NCBI GenBank assembly: GCA_049281195.1
Contig: JBAPRR010000030.1
Span: forward strand, 1-7,811
DNA length: 7,811 nucleotides
From: JBAPRR01 sp049281195
Lineage (GTDB): Bacteria; Actinomycetota; Acidimicrobiia; Acidimicrobiales; CAVXTF01
Direction: 5' to 3'
The position numbers were made by a program, and so were the translations under genes. This document shows positions 1 through 6,213 of the stretch, one piece after another (the stretch's first letter is position 1; each line of letters starts with the position of its first letter). The notes under the pieces are model-generated. The model searched no databases. It was given only the letters and a program-made list of their open reading frames with translations, and was not told the DNA's origin.

Positions 1-11
1 ATCCTGCGCCA

Positions 12-1352
12 GTGACCCCCGGAGAAGAAGTCAAGGGAAAAGAGCAAGCGAACGACCTCATGGAGAAGGTCGTCTCGCTCTGCAAACGACGAGGGTTCAT
101 CTTTCAGTCCGCCGAGATCTACGGAGGCTTCAGGTCGACCTACGACTACGGGCCTCTCGGCGTGAACATGCTCCGCAACGTGAAGGACGCCTGGTGGCGC
201 TCGATGGTTCAAGAGCGCGACGACGTGGTCGGGATCGACGCGGCGATCCTGTCCCCGCCGCGCCTGTGGGAGGCGTCGGGCCATCTGGCCAACTTCACCG
301 ACCCGATGGTCGACTGCCGCTCGTGCCACGAGCGCTTCAGGGCGGACAAGATCGAGGGGAAGTGCCTCAACTGCGGCTCGGAAGATCTCACCGCGGCGCG
401 CCAGTTCAACTTGATGTTCTCCACCCATGTCGGTCCCGTCGCCGACGATTCTTCGATCGCCTACCTGCGCCCGGAGACCGCGCAGGGAATGTTCACCAAC
501 TTCGCGAACGTGGTCCAGACCACACGTAAAAAGCCGCCCTTCGGCATCGCGCAGATCGGAAAGGCCTTCAGAAACGAGATCACTCCGCAGAACTTCGTGT
601 TCCGCACGCGTGAGTTCGAGTTGATGGAGATGGAGTACTTCGTACCTCCTGCAGATGCGCAGAAGTGGTTCGAGTACTGGCTCGACTTCAGGCAGCGGTG
701 GTTTCTGGATCTGGGCATGCCCGCCGACATGCTGCGGGTGCGGCACCACGACGCCGCGGAGCTGTCGCATTACTCCGCCGGCACCGCCGATCTGGAGTTC
801 GAATTCCCATGGGGTTGGGGAGAGCTCGAGGGAGTGGCCAACCGCACCGACTTCGACCTGCGCGCCCACGCCGAGGCATCAGGAGAACGGCTGGAGTACT
901 TCGACCAGCAGACGAACGAGCGCTACTTCCCTTATGTCATCGAGCCGGCGCTCGGTGCGACGAGAGCGATGATGGCCTTTCTGATCGCGGCTTACACCGA
1001 GGACACCATCGGCGGCGAGGCGCGGACGGTTCTGAGATTGGACCATCGCCTGGCGCCTTATCAGGTGGCAGTTCTGCCGCTTTCCAAGAAGGAGACGCTG
1101 GAAGATGTGTCGCGGGAAGTTATGGGACTGCTCCAGCGGAATTTCGTTTGTGACTACGACACCACTCAGTCCATCGGCCGCCGGTACCGGCGCCAGGACG
1201 AGGTGGGCACCCCGTGGTGCGTCACCGTCGACTTCGACTCGCTCGAGGACCGGGCGGTAACCGTTCGCGACCGCGACACGACCGAGCAGGTGCGCGTGCC
1301 CATCGGTGACGTCGTGAACGAGCTCAGGAAACGGGCGGATTCACCCAGCTGA
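12..1352 (+). CDS. glyS: Glycine--tRNA ligase, single-chain class II (alpha2) type
   Basis: Charges tRNA-Gly with glycine in the cytoplasm. It is the homodimeric class II type (called glyQS in Bacillus), not the split alpha/beta enzyme. Numbering from GTG 12, residues 24-50 hold the family N-terminus (RRGFIFQSAEIYGG, then DYGPLGV). A four-Cys zinc ribbon follows (C102, C105, C118, C121), then FNLMF and RPETAQGMF. Motif 2 is at about 184-209 (FRNEITPQNF with RTREFE) and motif 3 at about 315 (GATRAMMAF). The C-terminal anticodon-binding domain runs from about 340 (LAPYQVAVLPL) to the end. The start is uncertain. The frame is open to the left edge; GTG 12 has no Shine-Dalgarno but could be leaderless, while ATG 60 gives an N-terminus (MEKVVSLCKRRGF) that fits known homologs better and also lacks a clear Shine-Dalgarno. 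Function is secure from the motifs. Confidence 0.95.
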   Translation: MTPGEEVKGKEQANDLMEKVVSLCKRRGFIFQSAEIYGGFRSTYDYGPLGVNMLRNVKDAWWRSMVQERDDVVGIDAAILSPPRLWEASGHLANFTDPMVDCRSCHERFRADKIEGKCLNCGSEDLTAARQFNLMFSTHVGPVADDSSIAYLRPETAQGMFTNFANVVQTTRKKPPFGIAQIGKAFRNEITPQNFVFRTREFELMEMEYFVPPADAQKWFEYWLDFRQRWFLDLGMPADMLRVRHHDAAELSHYSAGTADLEFEFPWGWGELEGVANRTDFDLRAHAEASGERLEYFDQQTNERYFPYVIEPALGATRAMMAFLIAAYTEDTIGGEARTVLRLDHRLAPYQVAVLPLSKKETLEDVSREVMGLLQRNFVCDYDTTQSIGRRYRRQDEVGTPWCVTVDFDSLEDRAVTVRDRDTTEQVRVPIGDVVNELRKRADSPS

Positions 1353-1354
1353 TC

Positions 1355-1378
1355 CACCGGCGGACACCCGGACCGGTG
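1355..1378 (+). terminator. GC-rich hairpin after glyS, possible terminator
   Basis: Two bases after the glyS stop, CACCGG (1355-1360) plus CGG (1361-1363) can pair with CCG (1368-1370) and CCGGTG (1373-1378). That gives nine base pairs with a two-base GA bulge and an ACAC loop. No T-tract follows, so this is only a candidate for the U-poor terminators reported in actinobacteria. It could instead be an mRNA-stabilising or attenuating hairpin. Confidence 0.35.
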
Positions 1379-1418
1379 CCCGCGGAATGTTGGGCGCAAG
1401 TGGTCTCCGCGGTGCAGG

Positions 1419-1424
1419 TAAGGT
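1419..1424 (+). promoter_or_regulatory. Candidate -10 element (TAAGGT) upstream of ppdK
   Basis: TAAGGT fits the actinobacterial TANNNT -10 pattern. It lies 28 bases before the ppdK start, which would give a leader of roughly 20 bases carrying the Shine-Dalgarno. The hexamer 17 bases upstream (GCAAGT, 1396-1401) is a poor -35. A better-looking TTGGGC at 1390-1395 is 23 bases away, which is too far. This is a weak call resting on position and the -10 alone. Confidence 0.3.
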
Positions 1425-1439
1425 CGATGAAAGCCACGC

Positions 1440-1445
1440 AAGGAG
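1440..1445 (+). promoter_or_regulatory. Shine-Dalgarno of ppdK (AAGGAG)
   Basis: A strong AAGGAG ends seven bases before the ATG at 1453. It decides the start: the longer in-frame ATG at 1387 would add 22 residues (beginning MLGASGLRG) unlike any PPDK N-terminus and would place this site inside the coding region. Confidence 0.8.
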
Positions 1446-1452
1446 CCCCCAA

Positions 1453-4236
1453 ATGGCCTACGTCTACGACTTCGAACACAAGCACAAAAGACCTCCGATG
1501 GAGATGAAGGATCTTCTCGGTGGCAAAGGCGCCAACCTGGCGGAGATGACGTCGGTACTCGGACTTCCGGTGCCGCACGGTTTCACCATCTCCACCGACG
1601 CCTGCCGTGACTACATGCGGTCGGGATGGCCTGATGGTCTCGACGCGGAGGTGGCCAAGGCGCGGGCGCGTCTCGAGCACAAGATGGGAAAGCGCCTCGG
1701 CGATCCCACCGATCCGCTCTTGGTGAGCGTGCGCTCGGGGGCCAAGTTTTCGATGCCGGGCATGATGGACACGGTCCTCAACCTCGGTCTCAACGACGAA
1801 TCCGTTCAGGGTCTGGCCAAGCAGACCGGAGACGAGCGCTTCGCGTACGACTCCTACAGGCGGTTCGTCGCCATGTACGCGCGCATCGTCTTGGATGTGC
1901 CGGGAGAAGAGCTGGACACCCTTCTGGAGGCGGCCAAGGAGCTCGCCGGTGCGTCGTCTGACGCGGGAATCCCAACGGAGCTTCTGCGCTATCTGACCGA
2001 GTCGTACAAGGAGATCGTCAGGCGCCACACCGGAAAACCCTTCCCGCAGGATCCCGACGATCAGTTGCGTGGCGCCATCGAGGCCGTGTTCCGTTCCTGG
2101 AACGGTGCGCGTGCCATCGCCTACCGGGTACGTGAACGGATCTCGCATGATCTCGGCACGGCTGTGAACGTGCAGGCGATGGTGTTCGGCAACCGTGACG
2201 ACGAATCGGGGACCGGCGTCGGGTTCACCCGCGACCCGGCGACGGGGGAGAAGGGTGAGTACGGCGACTTCCTCGTGAACGCGCAGGGCGAGGACGTCGT
2301 AGCCGGCATCCGCAACACCCAGCCGCTGTCGGCACTGAAGACCGAATTTCCGAAGATCCACAAGGAATTGATGGCCATTTTCGCCAAGCTCGAGCACCAC
2401 TACCGCGACATGTGCGACACAGAGTTCACCATCGAGCAAGGGAAGCTGTGGATGCTGCAGACCCGGGTGGGAAAGCGCACCGGTCGTGCGGCGTTGAGGA
2501 TGGCCGTCGACATGGTCTCCGACCGCTCCATCGCGCTCAAGCCGGAAGAGGCCGTGGACCGGGTGACCGAGGAGCACATCGACCAGGTCCTCCACCCGCA
2601 GTTCGCCGCAGGCGGTCACAAGGTGCTGACCAAGGGTCTCGCCGCTTCGCCCGGCGCCGCTGTGGGGCAGGTCTACTTCACGGCCGACGACGCAGCTGAA
2701 GCGGCGGAACGCGGTGAGGACGTCATCCTGGTCAGAACTGAGACTTCGCCCGAGGATGTGCACGGGATGCTCGCGGCGAAGGGGATCCTGACCGCGCGGG
2801 GCGGGCTCGTCAGCCACGCCGCCGTCGTGGCGCGCGGATGGGGTAAGCCCGCGGTCGTCGGCGCCGAAGCGGTGAAGATCGACGGGAGATCGTTCCGGGT
2901 GGGCTCTGTGAGCGTGGCAGAAGGGGAGTGGATCTCCCTCGACGGGACGACCGGCCAAGTGGTCGTGGGCCAGGTGGCGCTGACGAAGGCGACCGCGCCG
3001 GCGGAGCTGGAAATTATTCTCGGTTGGGCCGACCAGATGAGAGCGGGAGTTCTCCGGGTGCGCGCCAACGCAGACACCGGTGCCGATGCCTTGAATGCCC
3101 GCAATCTCGGTGCCGAAGGAATCGGTCTGTGCCGCACCGAGCACATGTTTCTCGGTGAAGACAGGCTGCCCATCGTGCGGCGCATGATCCTGGCCTCGTC
3201 ACCGGAGTCCGAGGAGTCCGCGTTGGAGGAGCTGCGCGCGGCGCAGAAAGAAGACTTCGTCTCGATCCTCGTCGCCATGGACCGCCTTCCGGTGACTGTC
3301 AGGCTTCTCGATCCTCCGCTTCACGAGTTTTTGCCCGACACGACCGAGCTGGCCGTCAAGGAGGCCACGGTCGGGCTCACCGAAGAGGAGAAGACCCTCT
3401 ACCGCGCCGCGCTCGAATGGCGCGAGCAGAATCCCATGCTCGGTACACGCGGTGTCCGTCTCGGCGTGATCAAGCCAGGTCTCTACGCCATGCAGGTCCG
3501 CGCGCTCATGGAGGCCGCGGTCGACAGGGTGAATGCCGGCGGCCATCCGGTGATCGAAGTCATGATCCCTTTGACCGTCGGACGCGAGGAGATGGCTCTG
3601 GCCCGGAGGTGGGTGGAGGAAGCGGTGGCCAGCGTCGTCGAAGCGGCAGGTTCCAAGGGTCGCGGACGTGCTAGCGCGTCAGGCCGAGGTAGGGCGTCAG
3701 GCCGAGGTGCTCTCGAGGTGATCATCGGCACGATGATCGAAACCCCCCGCGCCGCGTTGAAGGCCGGGGAGATCGCAGAGGCGGCGGACTTCTTCTCGTT
3801 CGGTACCAACGACCTGACCCAGATGACGTTCGGGTTCAGCCGCGATGATGTCGAAGGGCGCATGATGTCCGCCTATCTGGAGCAGGGCCTGCTGAAGCGC
3901 AACCCCTTCGAGACGATCGACGCCGACGGGGTCGGAGAGCTCATTCGCATAGCTGTCCAACGGGGGCGCGCCACACGCCCGGACCTGAAACTCGGAGTTT
4001 GTGGGGAGCACGGAGGCGATCCCGAATCGATTGCTCTGTTCGAAAAGGTCGGTCTCGATTATGTGAGCTGCTCGCCTTTCAGGGTTCCGGTGGCGAGGCT
4101 GGCCGCTGCTCAGGCCTTGGCGGCGTCGGGGAGAGCGTTGCCCGTTCACAAAACCTCGGCTCCGGCCAAGCGGACGGCATCAAAGTCACCGGCCAAGCGG
4201 GCTCCCGCGAAAAAGAGGGCGACGGCACGCGGTTGA
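1453..4236 (+). CDS. ppdK: Pyruvate, phosphate dikinase (PPDK)
   Basis: Interconverts pyruvate + ATP + Pi and PEP + AMP + PPi, serving glycolysis or gluconeogenesis in the cytoplasm. The protein is 927 residues from ATG 1453. The N-terminal ATP-grasp part begins with GGKGANLAEM (about 23-32) and includes E324 and Q336. The swivelling phosphohistidine domain carries the catalytic His455 in GGLVSHAAVVARG. The C-terminal TIM-barrel PEP/pyruvate domain has R561 (GLCRTEHMF), R617, E763 (GTMIETPRA), N786 (SFGTNDLTQMT) and catalytic C850 (GVCGEHGGDP). H455, R561 and R617 match the Clostridium symbiosum numbering as I recall it; E763 and N786 are shifted by 18, so an insert lies between 617 and 763. 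The enzyme is about 50 residues longer than the 874-residue Clostridium protein because of that Gly/Arg/Ser insert (about 734-753) and a Lys/Arg/Ala/Pro tail (about 893-927). The usual Thr two residues before His455 is Val453. Confidence 0.97.
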   Translation: MAYVYDFEHKHKRPPMEMKDLLGGKGANLAEMTSVLGLPVPHGFTISTDACRDYMRSGWPDGLDAEVAKARARLEHKMGKRLGDPTDPLLVSVRSGAKFSMPGMMDTVLNLGLNDESVQGLAKQTGDERFAYDSYRRFVAMYARIVLDVPGEELDTLLEAAKELAGASSDAGIPTELLRYLTESYKEIVRRHTGKPFPQDPDDQLRGAIEAVFRSWNGARAIAYRVRERISHDLGTAVNVQAMVFGNRDDESGTGVGFTRDPATGEKGEYGDFLVNAQGEDVVAGIRNTQPLSALKTEFPKIHKELMAIFAKLEHHYRDMCDTEFTIEQGKLWMLQTRVGKRTGRAALRMAVDMVSDRSIALKPEEAVDRVTEEHIDQVLHPQFAAGGHKVLTKGLAASPGAAVGQVYFTADDAAEAAERGEDVILVRTETSPEDVHGMLAAKGILTARGGLVSHAAVVARGWGKPAVVGAEAVKIDGRSFRVGSVSVAEGEWISLDGTTGQVVVGQVALTKATAPAELEIILGWADQMRAGVLRVRANADTGADALNARNLGAEGIGLCRTEHMFLGEDRLPIVRRMILASSPESEESALEELRAAQKEDFVSILVAMDRLPVTVRLLDPPLHEFLPDTTELAVKEATVGLTEEEKTLYRAALEWREQNPMLGTRGVRLGVIKPGLYAMQVRALMEAAVDRVNAGGHPVIEVMIPLTVGREEMALARRWVEEAVASVVEAAGSKGRGRASASGRGRASGRGALEVIIGTMIETPRAALKAGEIAEAADFFSFGTNDLTQMTFGFSRDDVEGRMMSAYLEQGLLKRNPFETIDADGVGELIRIAVQRGRATRPDLKLGVCGEHGGDPESIALFEKVGLDYVSCSPFRVPVARLAAAQALAASGRALPVHKTSAPAKRTASKSPAKRAPAKKRATARG
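3676..3711 (+). repeat. 18-base tandem repeat inside ppdK
   Basis: Copy one is 3676-3693 and copy two 3694-3711. Both begin with the same 15 bases (GCGTCAGGCCGAGGT) and differ only in the last codon. In frame they encode ASGRGR and ASGRGA. The preceding bases encode GRGRAS in a more diverged form, so the repetitive stretch may be longer than the two clear copies. It lies in a loop before the conserved GTMIETPRA motif of the PEP-binding domain. Confidence 0.85.
4162..4200 (+). repeat. Direct repeat encoding the PPDK basic tail
   Basis: The 12-mer CCGGCCAAGCGG occurs at 4162-4173 and again at 4189-4200, 27 bases (nine codons) apart. It encodes PAKR in PAKRTASKS and then PAKRAPAKK. The tail beyond the conserved PPDK end is rich in Lys, Arg, Ala, Pro, Ser and Thr and contains almost no acidic residues. 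Confidence 0.75.
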
Positions 4237-4243
4237 CGAGGGT

Positions 4244-4274
4244 GCGGCGAGGCCGCTAGCTGGGCTTCAGCCTC
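4244..4274 (+). terminator. Hairpin-forming sequence after ppdK
   Basis: Eight bases after the ppdK stop, GCGGC (4244-4248) can pair with GCCGC (4252-4256) around a three-base loop. Alternatively GAGGC (4249-4253) can pair with GCCTC (4270-4274). The two structures exclude each other and neither is followed by a T-tract. A terminator function is possible but weakly supported. Confidence 0.2.
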
Positions 4275-4301
4275 TCCGGACCGACTGACAGATCCGCACG
4301 C

Positions 4302-4307
4302 TACCTT
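4302..4307 (+). promoter_or_regulatory. Candidate -10 (TACCTT) for a leaderless dnaG transcript
   Basis: TACCTT fits TANNNT and ends seven bases before the GTG start of dnaG, so transcription would begin at or next to the start codon. No Shine-Dalgarno is visible before this GTG, as expected for a leaderless message. The -35 is weak: the hexamer 17 bases upstream is GACCGA (4279-4284), and the better-looking CTGACA (4285-4290) is only 11 bases away. Confidence 0.45.
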
Positions 4308-4314
4308 TCGGGCT

Positions 4315-6213
4315 GTGGCGATCCGTGATGAAGACGTCGCACGTGTGCGCGCTGCCACCGACATTGTCGCTCTCATCGGCGAACATTCGGGTCTCAAGCG
4401 CTCGGGACGGCGCTTCGTAGCGCGCTGCCCCTTCCACGAAGAGAAGACCGCCTCGTTCAACGTGAACGCCGAAGAGGGTCTCTACTACTGCTTCGGATGC
4501 CAAGCGTCGGGCGACGCCATCACCTTCGTGCGCGAGACCCAACATGTTGATTTCGTCGAGGCGGTCAGACAGCTCGCCGACAGGGCGGGCATAACGATTC
4601 AAGAGGACGCGGTGATGACCGCGGAGAACGCCAAGCGTGCTCCTCTTTACAACATCATGTCGAAATCGGTCGAGTGGTACCACGAGCGCCTACTCAGCGC
4701 ACCTGACGCCGGAAGAGCACGTGACTATCTGCGTTCGCGCGGATACGGGGGTGACATCGTCAGGCAGTTCCAGTTGGGTTGGGCCCCCGACGAATGGGAC
4801 GCACTTTCCAGATATCTCAAATCGCAACCGAAGCTGCTAGAGGATTCCGGCCTTGCTTTCGTGAACCGCGCCGGTCGCCAGCAGGACAATTTCCGTGCCC
4901 GGGTGCTATTCCCGATCTTCGATCCTTCCGGGAAGGCCGTCGCGATCGGAGGCAGGATTCTGCCGTCGAATGATGGTGGAACTCCAGGGCCCAAGTACAA
5001 AAACTCACAGGAAACCGCCATCTATTCGAAGAGGCGCGTCCTGTACGGCCTGAACTGGGCCAAAGCCGACGTGGTGGCCTCAGGTGAGGTGATCGTGTGC
5101 GAGGGGTACACAGATGTGATCGGTTTCTTCTCCGCCGGGTTGCCTAGAGCGGTGGCCACCTGTGGAACAGCACTTGCCGAGGAGCACTTCCGTCTGTTGA
5201 GGAACTTTGCCGGAAGAGTCGTTCTGGCGTACGACGCAGACGCCGCGGGCGCGGCGGGGGCGAGCCGCGTCTACGAATGGGAACGCCAGCATCAGGTCGA
5301 TGTGGCAGTGGCCGCTCTTCCGGCCGGGAGCGATCCCGGGGATCTGGCGAGAACCGATCCCGATGCTCTCAGGGAGTCCGTCGAAAAAGCCAAGCCTTTT
5401 CTCGCTTTTCGGCTGGCGCGCACATTCGAAGCGGCCAACCTGAAGAGCGTCGAGGGCAGGGCGAAGGCGGCCGATTGGGCCATCGTCTCGGTGCTCGAGC
5501 ATCCGAACGAATTGGTACGCGACCAGTACCTGATGGAGATAGCGGACCGCTGCCGGATGGAACCGGGAGTCATCCGCGAACGGATGGATGCGATCAAGGC
5601 GAATCCATCGCTGGCAGCGCTTCCCGATCAGAGGAACAACGGGCGTGACCCTGGTCGTCGTGATCCTGGTCGTCGTGACCCTGCTCGTAGTGACCAAGTT
5701 CGTGAAGAAGTTCGTGCCGACCGGTCCGCAGCCGATGTTTCGCGACACGGTGGTAACGGTTCATCAGCAGGTCCGCGGCCGGGACTGGAGGCATTGCGCC
5801 TGGCAATTCACGATCCGGACCGGATCAGCGAACGACTGGAAAGAACGCTGTTCGACAACGACGTGCAGGCGCGGGCTTTCGACGTTCTGGCATTGTCGGA
5901 AGGCGTTGTAGACGCAATTTCCGCATGTGAAGAAGAGGACCCCCATGTGGCGGATCTTCTTCGCCGTCTGGCGGTTGAGGAGCCGGGCGTGGATGCCGAT
6001 GATTGCGTGGTGCAGCTGGTTCGTGCCGCCGCAGAACGTTCATTTCACACCCTTGAAGCCGAGGCCCGTCTGGACCCTCGGCTGGTCGAGCTTGTCGCCA
6101 AGGAGGCGGCCCAGGTGAAGCTCGACCTGGAACGAATAGGCACTTCCGAAGCCGGGCTCGAAGCGATGGACCGGTTGCTAGCCTGGCTTCACAGGAGGGA
6201 GACGGACGCATGA
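4315..6213 (+). CDS. dnaG: DNA primase DnaG
   Basis: Synthesises RNA primers at the replication fork and works with the replicative helicase DnaB. The protein is 632 residues, close to the usual bacterial length. The N-terminal zinc-binding domain has the CHC2 ligands C38, H41, C59 and C62 (CPFH, then YYCFGC). The polymerase core follows, with FRARVLFPIFD and PKYKNSQET. The TOPRIM fold has E263 (CEGYTDV), GTALAEEHF and D307/D309 (AYDADAAG). A repetitive charged linker (about 440-480) leads to a helical C-terminal helicase-binding region (about 484-632) that is poorly conserved, as is normal for the family. The GTG start is chosen because the product begins just before the DEDVARVRAATD helix typical of primases; there is no Shine-Dalgarno, but a -10-like element lies seven bases upstream. 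The TGA stop overlaps the ATG of rpoD, so the two genes are probably cotranscribed and translationally coupled. Confidence 0.97.
   Translation: MAIRDEDVARVRAATDIVALIGEHSGLKRSGRRFVARCPFHEEKTASFNVNAEEGLYYCFGCQASGDAITFVRETQHVDFVEAVRQLADRAGITIQEDAVMTAENAKRAPLYNIMSKSVEWYHERLLSAPDAGRARDYLRSRGYGGDIVRQFQLGWAPDEWDALSRYLKSQPKLLEDSGLAFVNRAGRQQDNFRARVLFPIFDPSGKAVAIGGRILPSNDGGTPGPKYKNSQETAIYSKRRVLYGLNWAKADVVASGEVIVCEGYTDVIGFFSAGLPRAVATCGTALAEEHFRLLRNFAGRVVLAYDADAAGAAGASRVYEWERQHQVDVAVAALPAGSDPGDLARTDPDALRESVEKAKPFLAFRLARTFEAANLKSVEGRAKAADWAIVSVLEHPNELVRDQYLMEIADRCRMEPGVIRERMDAIKANPSLAALPDQRNNGRDPGRRDPGRRDPARSDQVREEVRADRSAADVSRHGGNGSSAGPRPGLEALRLAIHDPDRISERLERTLFDNDVQARAFDVLALSEGVVDAISACEEEDPHVADLLRRLAVEEPGVDADDCVVQLVRAAAERSFHTLEAEARLDPRLVELVAKEAAQVKLDLERIGTSEAGLEAMDRLLAWLHRRETDA
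5644..5703 (+). repeat. 15-base tandem repeat, four copies, in the dnaG linker
   Basis: The copies are 5644-5658, 5659-5673, 5674-5688 and 5689-5703. The first three differ from each other by one or two bases and the fourth is more diverged. They encode RDPGR, RDPGR, RDPAR and SDQVR (residues 444-463). The unit is a multiple of three, so copy-number change keeps the frame. It sits between the RNA-polymerase core and the helicase-binding domain, where length variation should be tolerated. Confidence 0.9.
6193..6198 (+). promoter_or_regulatory. Shine-Dalgarno of rpoD inside dnaG
   Basis: AGGAGG lies within the last codons of dnaG, with 11 bases between it and the ATG at 6210. It is the strongest ribosome site in the window. 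Together with the ATGA overlap it supports both the chosen rpoD start and efficient re-initiation by ribosomes finishing dnaG. Confidence 0.8.

Noticed and set aside
1387..1452. Extension of ppdK to the upstream ATG at 1387
   Set aside because: The AAGGAG at 1440-1445 serves ATG 1453, and the added 22 residues do not resemble the PPDK N-terminus.
1324..3144. A 606-codon open frame on the minus strand opposite ppdK
   Set aside because: The plus strand here encodes an unmistakable PPDK with every catalytic motif. Long antisense frames are common in GC-rich genes, and the antisense product shows no recognisable domain.
4285..4290. CTGACA as the -35 of the dnaG promoter
   Set aside because: It is one base from the TTGACA consensus but only 11 bases from the -10 candidate, too short for a sigma-70 promoter, and no acceptable -10 lies 16-19 bases downstream.
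5080..5748. A 222-codon minus-strand open frame opposite dnaG
   Set aside because: It lies wholly within dnaG, its product has no family motif, and its Thr/Arg-rich start only mirrors the 15-base repeat.
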